DNA of 64,000 nucleotides, taken from the NCBI RefSeq assembly GCF_000427625.1, contig NZ_KE386569.1, positions 2,470,789 through 2,534,788 of the forward strand, written 5' to 3'. Positions within the stretch are counted from its first letter, which is position 1, and every line of letters starts with the position of its first letter. The stretch comes from Methylobacter luteus IMV-B-3098 (lineage in GTDB: Bacteria > Pseudomonadota > Gammaproteobacteria > Methylococcales > Methylomonadaceae). Shown one piece after another: positions 1-8,885 of this stretch. The notes beneath the pieces are model-generated. The model saw only the letters and a program-made list of their open reading frames with translations, made no database searches and was not told the DNA's origin. A program made the translations under genes and the position numbers.

Positions 1-114
1 TTTATTCAATTCAACGGCGATTCTTTTGCCTGTTAAACCCATGTCAGCTATTACATCGGCTACATGCGAGTTTTCAGCAACCTCACGGATTTCGCCATTT
101 ACATAAACAATCAT
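1..114 (-). CDS. thiS: ThiS sulfur carrier protein, N-terminal part
   Basis: The first 38 codons of a minus-strand gene starting with ATG at 114 and running off the window. The peptide begins MIVYVNGEIREV, has the ubiquitin-like beta-strand start of ThiS, and continues through DVIADMGLTGKRIAVELN, which matches the family pattern before the central region. ThiS carries sulfur as a C-terminal thiocarboxylate for thiamine thiazole synthesis; the diagnostic C-terminal Gly-Gly lies outside the window. It begins 14 bases after the DAHP synthase stop codon, so the two are probably co-transcribed. In many bacteria thiG follows thiS, which would be to the left of the window. Confidence 0.8.
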   Translation of the reverse strand, partial: MIVYVNGEIREVAENSHVADVIADMGLTGKRIAVELNK

Positions 115-128
115 GTATAAACTCCGGC

Positions 129-1199
129 TTAATTCTCTATAGTTCTGCGTTTCTGTACCGCGATGGCAAGATCTTCCAACAGCTGCACCGTATCTTCCCA
201 GCCCAGGCAGGCATCGGTGATGCTTTGCCCGTATATTAATGGCCGCCCCTCAAACACATCCTGCCGGCCCGGCTTAAGATGGCTTTCTATCATAACGCCC
301 ATGATCCGGCGATCGCCGTTCGCTATTTGCCCGGCCACATCCTCGCCTACAATAAGCTGGCGCTGGCATTGCCTTAAGCTGTTGGCATGACTGAAGTCGA
401 TCATGATATTCGGTCTGAGATTAGCTTTTTTCAACCCTTCCGCTACCTTCTCGACACTGACGGCATCGTAATTGGGAGCATCATTTCCGCCTCTGAGAAT
501 GATATGCACGTCCTCATTGCCGGTGGTTGAAAAGATGGCCGAATGCCCGGCCTTGGTCAGCGACAGGAAATGATGCGGACTCATGGCCGCACCTATCGCA
601 TCAATGGCGATCTTGATCGTACCGTCTGTGGCATTCTTGAATCCGACTGGGCAGGACAGGCCTGAAGCCAGCTCGCGGTGAACCTGGCTTTCGGTGGTTC
701 GAGCGCCGATGGCGCCCCAGGCAATCAAATCTGAAACATATTGCGGCGTAATCAGATCCAGGTACTCGGTCGCCGCCGGTATGCCAGCAGTATTCAAATC
801 GAGTAATAATTGCCTGGCGACGCGCAAACCTTTATTGATGTTAAAGCTGGAATTAAGATCCGGATCGTTGATCAGGCCCTTCCAACCCACGGTCGTGCGA
901 GGTTTTTCAAAATAAACCCGCATCACGATCGACAAGTCATCTTTTAATTCATCCTTAACCGCTTTCAACCGTCGCGCATACTCCTTGGCGGCATCCGTGT
1001 CATGAATGGAGCAGGGCCCCACCACCACCAGCAGTCTGTCATCCTGACCGGTCAGTATCTTGTGAATATCTTCCCTTGCTCGCAGAGTCGTTTGTGCCGC
1101 CGCTTCGGTAATAGGCATTTCATCATGCACCTGAACAGGCGCAATGACTTCTTGAGTGGCACAAATTCTCAAGTCGTCAGTATTGTATTTCGTTTGCAT
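129..1199 (-). CDS. aroG: 3-deoxy-7-phosphoheptulonate (DAHP) synthase, class I
   Basis: Catalyses condensation of phosphoenolpyruvate with erythrose 4-phosphate, the first step of the shikimate pathway, in the cytosol. The 356-residue length equals that of E. coli AroF/AroG/AroH enzymes. Visible signatures are VVGPCSIHD at residues 59-67 (metal-binding Cys63), VYFEKPRTTVGWKGLINDP, GARTTESQVHRELASGLS, IDFSHANS and GVMIESHL. Which feedback type it is (Phe, Tyr or Trp) cannot be decided by eye, so the symbol is a class label. The start is the ATG at 1199. A thiS gene follows closely in the same orientation. Confidence 0.93.
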   Translation of the reverse strand: MQTKYNTDDLRICATQEVIAPVQVHDEMPITEAAAQTTLRAREDIHKILTGQDDRLLVVVGPCSIHDTDAAKEYARRLKAVKDELKDDLSIVMRVYFEKPRTTVGWKGLINDPDLNSSFNINKGLRVARQLLLDLNTAGIPAATEYLDLITPQYVSDLIAWGAIGARTTESQVHRELASGLSCPVGFKNATDGTIKIAIDAIGAAMSPHHFLSLTKAGHSAIFSTTGNEDVHIILRGGNDAPNYDAVSVEKVAEGLKKANLRPNIMIDFSHANSLRQCQRQLIVGEDVAGQIANGDRRIMGVMIESHLKPGRQDVFEGRPLIYGQSITDACLGWEDTVQLLEDLAIAVQKRRTIEN

Positions 1200-1643
1200 G
1201 GGAGCTGTAACCAGGGCTTTATAACTGGATAAAATATTGTAACTTTTTCATTTTAACCGTTTTTATCATCTTTTTGTTAGTTTTTGCTATTAGAATGATG
1301 GGATATGGCTAAGTCAGGCTGGATCAGCCCCATTGTAATGAAAAACACGGATAGAAATAATATTCTCAAGCGAGTGCGGGGTAGCAAATCAGACAGCGTT
1401 TGCGGAAATACTGGCGCACTGAATGCTATCAATGAATGGAAATTCAAAAAACAATTGACGGAGTACCGGCAGAGACAGCGTATCGTTGCGGGTACTACAG
1501 TTTATATTATAAGAAATAGCTGAGGCTGCAGCTCAAACAGGCAGGCTCTGGCTCAACATTGCTTATTTGCAAAAGGTTCAAGACATGCGAGCGGATTGAA
1601 ATCAGCCGCCCGCATTAACTGCAAAAAATCACTCAAAATATAC
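1200..1643. other. Intergenic stretch without a convincing gene
   Basis: About 440 bases between the divergent-to-convergent neighbours. The 1200-1300 part is AT-rich and probably carries the promoter of the DAHP synthase gene. A 72-codon plus-strand reading frame at 1305-1523 has no recognisable motif, no clear ribosome-binding site and unremarkable composition; I do not call it. No strong hairpin or repeat was seen. Confidence 0.5.
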
Positions 1644-2156
1644 TTATAGAACAACGCTCAGATTCTCGTCATCATACAAGCGTGTTTTTTTCCAGCCATT
1701 GAATTTGCTGTCATAAAAAGTCAGATCGTTATCGATGGCATATTCATAACAGCTTCTAAACAGCCGTGCTGTCCGAAATGCATGCAATTCATCATCGGCT
1801 GTCACTTTTTCTATATTGCCAACCTGAAAAGTCTTGTTCCTGGATTTGCCGTTGCTGACCCAAAAAACGGTATAGCACAGATAACTTTTATCTTTTCTGT
1901 GGTCATATTTGATGGTTCTGGATACGCCGGTAACACCGGTCGTGGTTTTATTTTTAGGCGGTTTGAGAAAGCGGGTCTTGCTGCCCTTTAATACCACCAG
2001 CATTTGGTCGCGCCAGGTGATGGCGGCCTTTAAAGATTTACCTTTGTTTCCCCACAATTTATGCGAAAAATAACGGCTGCTCTCTTTACCGCGCCTTACT
2101 ATACGTACCTGAAAACCAAACACATCTGGCTCAGTAATATGTTTATGTTTTGCCAT
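1644..2156 (-). CDS. AP2/ERF-like DNA-binding domain protein
   Basis: A 170-residue basic protein that appears to hold two AP2-like units. The second (about residues 90-140) has GVTGVSRTIKYD, a central YTVFWVSNGKSRNKTFQVG strand pair and then helix-like residues up to ARLFRSCYEYAI, the three-strand plus helix layout of AP2 domains. The first (about 12-60) reads GFQVRIVRRG...RYFS...GKSLKAAITWRDQ, again AP2-like. Bacterial AP2 domains are best known attached to HNH homing endonucleases; no HNH motif is visible here. The protein may bind DNA, either as a regulator or as a remnant of a homing element. Flanked by intergenic DNA on both sides. Family assignment is from pattern only. Confidence 0.6.
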   Translation of the reverse strand: MAKHKHITEPDVFGFQVRIVRRGKESSRYFSHKLWGNKGKSLKAAITWRDQMLVVLKGSKTRFLKPPKNKTTTGVTGVSRTIKYDHRKDKSYLCYTVFWVSNGKSRNKTFQVGNIEKVTADDELHAFRTARLFRSCYEYAIDNDLTFYDSKFNGWKKTRLYDDENLSVVL

Positions 2157-2428
2157 GGATTTAAACTCGTCAAACGAATTGCTAATTAAATTTAACAGCC
2201 AAACTAGGCAGCCAAATTTTTGTCTCTTTGAAGTATCAAGCTTTTCTTATTTTTTTGTAAGCTGATGATTACAAATTATCGCTAAAGTTCAAATAAAAGC
2301 AAGTAAAAATCATAACAATATAGACAATTCCCGACTAATTTAGTGTAGAATAAATTTATTCCACTCTTTCGGTGGTTAATGACGAGTTAATAACCTTTTG
2401 TTTTTCATTGTTTTTTTGGAGATAATCG

Positions 2429-3031
2429 ATGAGCGTACTAGTAGGTAAACAAGCACCCGATTTTACAGTTCCCGCTGTTTTAGGTGATGGCCAAATAGTT
2501 GATTCATTCAGCTTTTCAGAAGCCACTAAGGGTAAATATGCTGTATTAGTTTTCTATCCATTGGATTTTACATTTGTTTGTCCAAGTGAACTGATCGCTT
2601 TAGACCATCGTATTGATGAGTTTAAAAGTCGCGGTGTGGAAGTGATCGCCGTCTCTATTGATTCCCATTTTACTCACAACGCATGGCGCAACACACCAGT
2701 CAACAAAGGCGGTATCGGTCCTGTCCGTTACACTATGGCGGCTGATTTGTCTCATGCCATCGTTAAAGACTATGACGTGGAAGCTGACGGCGCTGTTGCT
2801 TACCGTGGTACATTCCTGATCGACCGCAACGGCATCGTTCGCCATCAGGTTGTGAACGATCTGCCTTTAGGCCGTAACATGGATGAATTGCTGCGTATGG
2901 TTGACGCCCTTCAATTCCATGAAGAACACGGCGAAGTTTGTCCGGCAGGCTGGAACAAAGGCGACACAGGTATGAATGCAAGCCCGACCGGCGTTGCGGA
3001 ATATCTGGATAAAAATGCTGAAAAACTGTAA
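2429..3031 (+). CDS. Typical 2-Cys peroxiredoxin (AhpC/TSA family)
   Basis: Thiol peroxidase that reduces hydrogen peroxide and organic or nitrogen peroxides in the cytosol. The 200-residue protein shows the peroxidatic cysteine in DFTFVCPSE (Cys51) and the resolving cysteine in EHGEVCPAGW near residue 171, plus the conserved VSIDSHFTHNAW stretch. A good ribosome-binding site (TTGGAGAT) precedes the ATG. The 270-base upstream region is AT-rich and could hold a regulated promoter, but I cannot assign an OxyR site by eye. A strong terminator follows directly, so it is probably monocistronic. The reductant (AhpF or thioredoxin) is not decided by the sequence. Confidence 0.93.
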   Translation: MSVLVGKQAPDFTVPAVLGDGQIVDSFSFSEATKGKYAVLVFYPLDFTFVCPSELIALDHRIDEFKSRGVEVIAVSIDSHFTHNAWRNTPVNKGGIGPVRYTMAADLSHAIVKDYDVEADGAVAYRGTFLIDRNGIVRHQVVNDLPLGRNMDELLRMVDALQFHEEHGEVCPAGWNKGDTGMNASPTGVAEYLDKNAEKL

Positions 3032-3054
3032 GAACGGCTAATTCGTCTTATATC

Positions 3055-3086
3055 GGCGCATTGTATAAACACAATGCGCCTTTTTT
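3055..3086 (+). terminator. Rho-independent terminator after the peroxiredoxin gene
   Basis: Perfect 10-bp stem GGCGCATTGT/ACAATGCGCC with loop ATAAAC followed by six T. It starts 24 bases after the peroxiredoxin stop codon and also faces the convergent gene at 3094. Confidence 0.9.
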
Positions 3087-3093
3087 GTGCCTG

Positions 3094-3381
3094 TTAGTTT
3101 TTTTGAGTCGCCGCATCGGCCAATAATTTTTTTCTAATTAGAAATGCAGCGAAGACGCCTACAATGGCCGGTATCTGTGTCAGCAGAAACGTACCCGTCG
3201 CGCTTTTGGCAACCAGCCCTGACAGCAGATTAACGACGGACAATTTAACGACCCACCAGGCAATCCAGTACCCCATCAGTCCTATGACAGCCCATTTGAC
3301 AGGCTGCTCACCATTTTCTCTGGCCGTTAAAAAAAACCAAACAAGTACCGCAATTCCGGCTAATTTAGCTAATAGTAACAT
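3094..3381 (-). CDS. Small hypothetical membrane protein
   Basis: A 95-residue hydrophobic protein, not recognised. Three predicted membrane segments: about residues 3-20, 28-55 (rich in Trp: YWIAWWVVK) and 62-83, then a short charged tail. Its ATG is preceded by GAGGTGGGAAG on the minus strand, a good ribosome-binding site, which supports it as a real gene. It converges on the peroxiredoxin gene and diverges from asmA. No function can be proposed. Confidence 0.65.
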   Translation of the reverse strand: MLLLAKLAGIAVLVWFFLTARENGEQPVKWAVIGLMGYWIAWWVVKLSVVNLLSGLVAKSATGTFLLTQIPAIVGVFAAFLIRKKLLADAATQKN

Positions 3382-3519
3382 CTTCCCACCTCAATTTAGT
3401 TATTATGACTAACATGATCATATCTGATGCGGCTAGAATTTAACCCATAGCCGCACTCAATCTGACAATCATATTCCATAATAGATCATCATTACATCTT
3501 TTTAATACAGGAGAAAATT

Positions 3520-5631
3520 GTGGGAAAGCCGCTTAAAATCATCCTTTCGATACTTGCAGCACTGGCTTTACTGATCATAGTTGTCATAAGCGCTTTATTC
3601 ATTTTTATTGATCCCAATGATTTCAAACCTGAAATACAGGCCGCTGTTAAAGACAAGATCGGTCGGGAACTTACGCTGGAAGGTGATTTAAAATTATCGG
3701 TTTTCCCGTGGCTGGGTATTTCAACGGGCAAAATGACGCTGAGTAATGCAAAAGGCTTCCAACCCAAACCCTTTGCCGAAATTGAAGAAAGCGATATCAA
3801 CGTCAAATTGCTGCCGCTGTTATCGAAAGAGATCGAAGTCGATCGCATCGTTTTAAAAGGACTGACCGTCAACTTGGCCAAGAACAAACAGGGAGTCAAC
3901 AACTGGCATGACCTGACCGATACAAAACCTGAGCCTCCTGCCGCTGACAGCGGTGCACAAGATACTCAACCAACGGACGAAGCACAAACGCTGTTGTCTA
4001 TTGGCGGCATTACCATAGAAAATGCCCGCGTTGACTGGGACAACCAAAAAAGCGGAAAACACCTGGAAATAAAAGACGTCGATCTTAATACGGATAAGAT
4101 TGTTTTTGACAAGCCTTTCTCTGTTAATCTGGCTCTGACCGTTTTAAATGCCCAGGCTAACCTGACTGAATCGATCAAACTGACCACCGATTTAACTGTT
4201 AACGATAAACTCGATAACTTCCGATTAGCTGACGTCAATCTACAGACCACGACGGCGGGCGAAAAAGTTCCGGGCAAATCCCTGACAGCGGCCTTAACGG
4301 CAACCGATGTGTTGCTTAACTTGGCCAAGCAGGACCTCAAGATCTCAACATTACGGGTTGAATCAGGCGCTTTAAAAGTTGCCGCCGACATAACCGGCAC
4401 CCGGATTAAAGACCAGCCCTTATTCCAGGGGCCTGTTACGGTCGCCCAGTTCAATCCGGTACAGGTCATGAAGCAACTGGCGATAACGCCGCCGACCATG
4501 CGCGATGTCAATGCCCTCACCCGCCTAGCCATGAATTTCAGCCTGCAGGCCACTGACGACTCGGCCGACCTGCAAAATCTGGTTATTAAACTGGATGATA
4601 CGACTATAAAAGGCTCGGCCGGCGTCAACAACTTCAGTCAACCGGCGATCGCTTTCAATTTGACTGCCGATGCGGTCGATATCGATCGCTATCTGGCGCC
4701 TGAAAAAGAAACCGATAAAAAATCCAAACCCATAGCCAGCCCGGCAGTCACCACGGCGGCCGCCGCTTCCTTATTACCTGTTGAAACCTTGCGGAAACTG
4801 AACGCCAACGGTGAGCTGACATTGCATAAAATGAAGATCAACAACCTGAACATGCAGGACATCCATCTAAAACTCAGCGCCAAAAACGGCATTGTGACCA
4901 CGCAACAGAACGTGAATCAGTTCTATCAAGGCAGCTATTCCGGTAACCTGAACATGGATGTACGCAATAGTCAGCCTGTGCTGGCCGTAAATGAAAAAAT
5001 CAACCGCGTTCAAGTTGAGCCCTTGTTAAAAGATTACAAAGGCGAAGCCCGAATGCGCGGCGTCGTCAATGCTTCGGCCCAACTGAAGGCGCAAGGCAAT
5101 AACAAGGACGAAATTAAATCCTCGCTTAATGGTCAATTGAGCTTCCTGTTCAAAGATAGCGTCATCCTAGGTTTTAATTTGCAGAAAATCATCGACAACA
5201 GCAAAGCCCTGATCAAGGGCGCGCCTTTACCGACTGACAACAAGCATGACCAAACGCTGTTTTCGGAAATCACCGGCACGGCAATCGTCAACAACGGCGT
5301 GCTTAGCAACAATGACCTTGTCGCTCAATCCTCGAAATTGCGTGTCAACGGCAAGGGCAATGCCAATCTTAATACCGAGACACTGGATTATAAAATCAAC
5401 GCCATGCTGCTGAAGTCGCCCGATGCCAATACCGGACAGCAAGCCGAGAAAATGACGGTCGCCATTAATGTTGGCGGCACGTTCAGCAAGCCCTCTTACA
5501 CAATCGATCCTTCATCTTTATTGACTGAAAAAAACAAGGCCAAAATCGAAGAGAAAAAGCAGAAGCTACTGGACAAACTCGACAAAAAATTAGGCCCCGG
5601 CGCCAGCGATCTGTTAAAGCGCATTTTCTGA
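3520..5631 (+). CDS. asmA: AsmA family outer-membrane assembly-related protein
   Basis: A 703-residue inner-membrane-anchored periplasmic protein. It opens with one transmembrane segment (about residues 6-30, KIILSILAALALLIIVVIS) followed by the AsmA signature DPNDFKPEIQAAVKDKIGRELTLEGDLKLSVFPW, and ends with a low-complexity Lys-rich helix. AsmA proteins belong to the AsmA/TamB/YhdP group linked to lipid transport and envelope integrity. The start is a GTG at 3520 preceded by CAGGAGAA. The stop codon is one base before mutY starts, so asmA-mutY-yggX looks like one transcription unit. It is somewhat longer than the roughly 617-residue E. coli AsmA. Confidence 0.85.
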   Translation: MGKPLKIILSILAALALLIIVVISALFIFIDPNDFKPEIQAAVKDKIGRELTLEGDLKLSVFPWLGISTGKMTLSNAKGFQPKPFAEIEESDINVKLLPLLSKEIEVDRIVLKGLTVNLAKNKQGVNNWHDLTDTKPEPPAADSGAQDTQPTDEAQTLLSIGGITIENARVDWDNQKSGKHLEIKDVDLNTDKIVFDKPFSVNLALTVLNAQANLTESIKLTTDLTVNDKLDNFRLADVNLQTTTAGEKVPGKSLTAALTATDVLLNLAKQDLKISTLRVESGALKVAADITGTRIKDQPLFQGPVTVAQFNPVQVMKQLAITPPTMRDVNALTRLAMNFSLQATDDSADLQNLVIKLDDTTIKGSAGVNNFSQPAIAFNLTADAVDIDRYLAPEKETDKKSKPIASPAVTTAAAASLLPVETLRKLNANGELTLHKMKINNLNMQDIHLKLSAKNGIVTTQQNVNQFYQGSYSGNLNMDVRNSQPVLAVNEKINRVQVEPLLKDYKGEARMRGVVNASAQLKAQGNNKDEIKSSLNGQLSFLFKDSVILGFNLQKIIDNSKALIKGAPLPTDNKHDQTLFSEITGTAIVNNGVLSNNDLVAQSSKLRVNGKGNANLNTETLDYKINAMLLKSPDANTGQQAEKMTVAINVGGTFSKPSYTIDPSSLLTEKNKAKIEEKKQKLLDKLDKKLGPGASDLLKRIF

Positions 5632-5632
5632 T

Positions 5633-6691
5633 ATGACCCCATCAGTTTTCCAACAAAATATCCTCGACTGGTTTGACCAGCACGGGCGAAAAGATCTGCC
5701 CTGGCAGAAAGACATTACGCCTTATCGCGTCTGGCTTTCCGAAACGATGCTGCAACAGACTCAGGTTGCGACCGTGATCGCCTATTTCAACGTCTTTACC
5801 GAAAAATTCCCTGACATAGAAAGTCTGGCGCAAGCATCTATCGATGACGTGCTGCATCTCTGGTCTGGATTGGGCTATTACGCTCGCGCCCGCAACCTGC
5901 ATAAAACGGCACAGCTGATTGTTGAGAAAGGCCGTTTTCCTGATACGCTAGATGAGCTTGTCGCACTGCCCGGCATAGGCTTATCGACAGCCGGCGCCAT
6001 ACTGAGCATCGCTTTCAAAAAAAGCCATCCTATCCTGGACGGCAATGTAAAAAGAGTATTGGCACGATTCAAAGCCGTGCCCGGCTGGCCCGGCAACAGC
6101 AACGTCAATAAGGAACTGTGGCTGCTCAGCGCTCATTATACGCCCACAGCCCAGGCCGCGGACTACACACAGGCCATGATGGATCTGGGTGCTACCATTT
6201 GTACGCGCAGCAAGCCCGCTTGTCATGCCTGCCCGCTTAAGGACAATTGCCTGGCCAGAATGACCGATAATATCGCCGCCTTCCCGGCACCGAAACCCGC
6301 CAAATCCTTGCCGGTCAAACAACGGGTGTTTTTATTGCTGCGTAATAACCTTAACCAGGTATTGCTGGAGAAAAGACCGCCTGCCGGTATCTGGGGAGGC
6401 TTGTGGAGTTTGCCTGAATTTGACAGTATTGATATGGCAACCGCCTGGTGTTTGGCGAGAAACATGCCCATCATTAGCCAAAAACTAATGACAATGCGGC
6501 GTCACACCTTTTCCCATTATCATCTGGATTTCACACCGCTTATTATTCAAACCAATAACCCTATCAATATTGTGATGGAAGCCAATCAAACTGTCTGGTA
6601 TAAAGCGGAACAAATTCACAACTTGGGGATAGCGGCGCCGATCAAGCTGCTATTGCAACAGCAATCCACTATCGAGGACAACGATGACTAG
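5633..6691 (+). CDS. mutY: A/G-specific adenine DNA glycosylase MutY
   Basis: Removes adenine mispaired with 8-oxoguanine, preventing G:C to T:A changes. The 352-residue protein has the catalytic Glu37 in WLSETMLQQTQV, a helix-hairpin-helix around LPGIGLSTAGAIL, the catalytic Asp in HPILDGNVKRVLAR, and a 4Fe-4S site C-X6-C-X2-C-X5-C (CTRSKPACHACPLKDNC). The C-terminal Nudix-like domain (from about residue 230) includes PPAGIWGGLWSLPEF, which reads the oxidised guanine. It begins right after asmA and overlaps yggX by eight bases, as in other gammaproteobacteria where mutY and yggX are neighbours. Confidence 0.97.
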   Translation: MTPSVFQQNILDWFDQHGRKDLPWQKDITPYRVWLSETMLQQTQVATVIAYFNVFTEKFPDIESLAQASIDDVLHLWSGLGYYARARNLHKTAQLIVEKGRFPDTLDELVALPGIGLSTAGAILSIAFKKSHPILDGNVKRVLARFKAVPGWPGNSNVNKELWLLSAHYTPTAQAADYTQAMMDLGATICTRSKPACHACPLKDNCLARMTDNIAAFPAPKPAKSLPVKQRVFLLLRNNLNQVLLEKRPPAGIWGGLWSLPEFDSIDMATAWCLARNMPIISQKLMTMRRHTFSHYHLDFTPLIIQTNNPINIVMEANQTVWYKAEQIHNLGIAAPIKLLLQQQSTIEDNDD

Positions 6692-6956
6692 ACTGGTTAA
6701 GTGCGTTAAATTGGGAATAGAAGCCGAAGGTTTAGATGCGCCACCTTTTCCAGGGCCTAAAGGTCAGGAAATATTTGAAAAAGTATCTAAACAGGCCTGG
6801 CAGCAATGGTTAAGTAAACAAACCATGCTGATCAACGAATATAAACTGGCCAGCTTCGACCCGAAAGCCAGAGCCTTTTTAGCAGAAGAAAGAAGGAAGT
6901 TTCTGTTTGAGGGCAATACCGACATGCCTGAAGGCTACGTGCCGCCCAAGTCCTGA
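6684..6956 (+). CDS. yggX: YggX, probable Fe(2+)-trafficking / oxidative damage protection protein
   Basis: A 90-residue cytosolic protein that opens MTRLVKCVKLG with the single conserved Cys7, followed by DAPPFPGPKGQEIFEKVSKQAWQQWL and ends with PEGYVPPKS, all hallmarks of YggX. The family protects iron-sulfur clusters from oxidative damage and is linked to MutY activity. Its start overlaps the mutY end by eight bases, so translation is probably coupled. Confidence 0.96.
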   Translation: MTRLVKCVKLGIEAEGLDAPPFPGPKGQEIFEKVSKQAWQQWLSKQTMLINEYKLASFDPKARAFLAEERRKFLFEGNTDMPEGYVPPKS

Positions 6957-6966
6957 TTAAGAGCCT

Positions 6967-7003
6967 ATCAAATGTGTAACACGAACAATGTTGCACATTT
7001 GAT
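6967..7003. terminator. Inverted repeat between convergent yggX and rho
   Basis: Stem ATCAAATGTGTAACA/TGTTGCACATTTGAT, 15 bp with one G-T wobble and a 7-base loop. There is no clean T-run, so it may be a bidirectional terminator of weak type or a small repeat. It sits in the 66-base gap between the two stop codons. Confidence 0.55.
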
Positions 7004-7022
7004 GTATCTGTTCCCGCCTGAA

Positions 7023-8279
7023 TCAACGCTTCATTGATTCAAAAAATTCAGCGTTAGTCTTGAAATCCTTCAGTTTGCCTACCAGAAATTCCGAAGCAGC
7101 TGTTTCATCCATCGGCTGCAGGATTTTGCGCAGGATCCAGGTTTTCTGCAAGCTTTCCGGGTCAACCAGATATTCTTCACGACGCGTGCCTGAACGGTTG
7201 ATATTGATGGCCGGATAAATACGTTTTTCCGCGATCTTGCGGTCCAGGTGCAGTTCCATGTTGCCGGTGCCTTTGAACTCCTCATAGATCACCTCGTCCA
7301 TTCGGGAGCCGGTATCAACCAGCGCCGTGGCTATAATCGTCAAACTGCCGCCTTCCTCGATGTTGCGCGCCGCACCGAAAAAGCGTTTTGGTTTTTCCAA
7401 CGCGTTCGCATCGACACCACCGGTCAATATCTTTCCAGAAGACGGAACCACGGTGTTATAAGCTCTGGCCAGCCGCGTAATCGAGTCTAACAAAATGACT
7501 ACATCGTATTTATGCTCGACCAGACGGCGCGCTTTCTCGATCACCATCTCCGCGACCTGTACGTGGCGGGTTGCCGGTTCATCGAAGGTGCTCGAAATAA
7601 CTTCACCGCGCACGCAACGCTCCATTTCCGTGACCTCTTCAGGACGTTCATCGATCAGCAATACGATCAGATAGCACTCGGGATTCTTTTCAGCGATGGA
7701 TTGCGCCAGACTTTGCAGGATCATGGTCTTGCCGGCTTTCGGCGGTGATACGATCAGACCACGCTGGCCTTTGCCGATAGGCGCGATTAAATCGATAATG
7801 CGTCCGGTTAAGTCTTCACTAGTGCCATTGCCTTTTTCCAGAACAAACCGTTGATTGGCAAATAAAGGGGTCAGGTTGGAGAAGTGGATTTTGTTTTTGG
7901 TGTTTTCGGGGGATTCAAAATTGATCTGTTCGACTTTGAGCATTGCAAAATAACGCTCATTGTCTTTAGGCGGCCTGATCTTACCGCTGATCGTATCGCC
8001 TGTCTTTAATGCAAAGCGCCTGATTTGGCTGGGCGAGACATAAATATCGTCGGGACCCGCTAAATAGGAACATCCCGGAGTACGTAAAAAACCAAAACCA
8101 TCCTGCAGAATCTCCAGAACGCCATCGCCATAGATATCCTCACCGCCTTTTGCCTGCTTTTTCAGGATAGCAAATATCAAATCCTGTTTACGGGTTCTGG
8201 CAACGTTTTCAATTCCCAGCGACTCGGCTATTTCAATAACTTCACTGATTTGTTTTAGTTTTAACTCGGTTAGATTCAT
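7023..8279 (-). CDS. rho: Transcription termination factor Rho
   Basis: Hexameric RNA-dependent ATPase that ends transcription and separates RNA from polymerase. The 418 residues match the usual length of about 419. Visible parts: N-terminal helix bundle (MNLTELKLK), RNA-binding OB fold around GFGFLRT, Walker A SPPKAGKT near residue 180, Walker [17 protein letters not shown], the Q loop and the R loop ([29 protein letters not shown]). It lies downstream of trxA in the same orientation with 180 bases between, the common gammaproteobacterial order. Confidence 0.98.
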   Translation of the reverse strand: MNLTELKLKQISEVIEIAESLGIENVARTRKQDLIFAILKKQAKGGEDIYGDGVLEILQDGFGFLRTPGCSYLAGPDDIYVSPSQIRRFALKTGDTISGKIRPPKDNERYFAMLKVEQINFESPENTKNKIHFSNLTPLFANQRFVLEKGNGTSEDLTGRIIDLIAPIGKGQRGLIVSPPKAGKTMILQSLAQSIAEKNPECYLIVLLIDERPEEVTEMERCVRGEVISSTFDEPATRHVQVAEMVIEKARRLVEHKYDVVILLDSITRLARAYNTVVPSSGKILTGGVDANALEKPKRFFGAARNIEEGGSLTIIATALVDTGSRMDEVIYEEFKGTGNMELHLDRKIAEKRIYPAININRSGTRREEYLVDPESLQKTWILRKILQPMDETAASEFLVGKLKDFKTNAEFFESMKR

Positions 8280-8458
8280 AAAAGATGACTCAAGGGTATA
8301 CGGTGTGGACCGTAACTAAGCAAGATAGGATTAGATTTTAGGGATGTAGTTTATCGGGCGATATGTCTGAGAGCGCCTGATGCGGCACCCGATAAGTATA
8401 ACTTAAATACCCAGACCCGTCCAAGCTTTTTGTGACGGGCTGAGCCAAGGTTTCTTCT

Positions 8459-8785
8459 TTATATATTGCTGTCAATAAAGGCGGCAAGTTGCGATTTTGT
8501 CAATGCGCCTACTTTAGTGGCTTCCACTTCGCCTTTTTTAAACAGCATCAATGTTGGAATACCGCGTACGCCATAGTGTTGCGGAGTTAATGGGTTTTCG
8601 TCGATATTCAGTTTAACAACTGCTAACTTATCTTGGTAATCCTTGGCAATTTCATCCAGAATCGGTGCTATCATTTTACATGGCCCGCACCATTCAGCCC
8701 AATAATCAACCAGCACAGGACCGTCCGCTTTAATAACAGTTTCGTTAAAATCACTATCATTTACATGAAGGACTAAGTCGCTCAC
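8459..8785 (-). CDS. trxA: Thioredoxin 1
   Basis: Cytosolic disulfide reductase of 108 residues with active site WCGPCK (Cys33 and Cys36), the buried Asp27 in VLVDYWAEW, and the cis-proline loop RGIPTLMLF. The start is a GTG at 8785 preceded by TTTGGAGAAATA, a good ribosome-binding site. A clear promoter lies just upstream. It is divergent from rhlB and followed by rho. A weak hairpin at 8416-8439 may end part of the transcripts before rho. Confidence 0.97.
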   Translation of the reverse strand: MSDLVLHVNDSDFNETVIKADGPVLVDYWAEWCGPCKMIAPILDEIAKDYQDKLAVVKLNIDENPLTPQHYGVRGIPTLMLFKKGEVEATKVGALTKSQLAAFIDSNI

Positions 8786-8813
8786 ACTATTTCTCCAAAA
8801 TTTAAAAGTTAAG

Positions 8814-8843
8814 ACTATAGGAGGGATGGCGTTATTTTGTCAA
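8814..8843 (-). promoter_or_regulatory. Sigma-70-type promoter for trxA
   Basis: On the minus strand: TTGACA (8843-8838), an 18-base spacer and TATAGT (8819-8814), ending 28 bases before the GTG start codon of trxA. A perfect -35 and five of six matches at -10 make this a strong candidate. Confidence 0.7.
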
Positions 8844-8885
8844 TCAATTTCAGCCGACAGGTTTTTTACGTTATGCTATTGTTCT

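Noticed and set aside
1305-1523. 72-codon plus-strand frame
   Set aside because: No motif, no clear ribosome-binding site, and no protein-like composition pattern.
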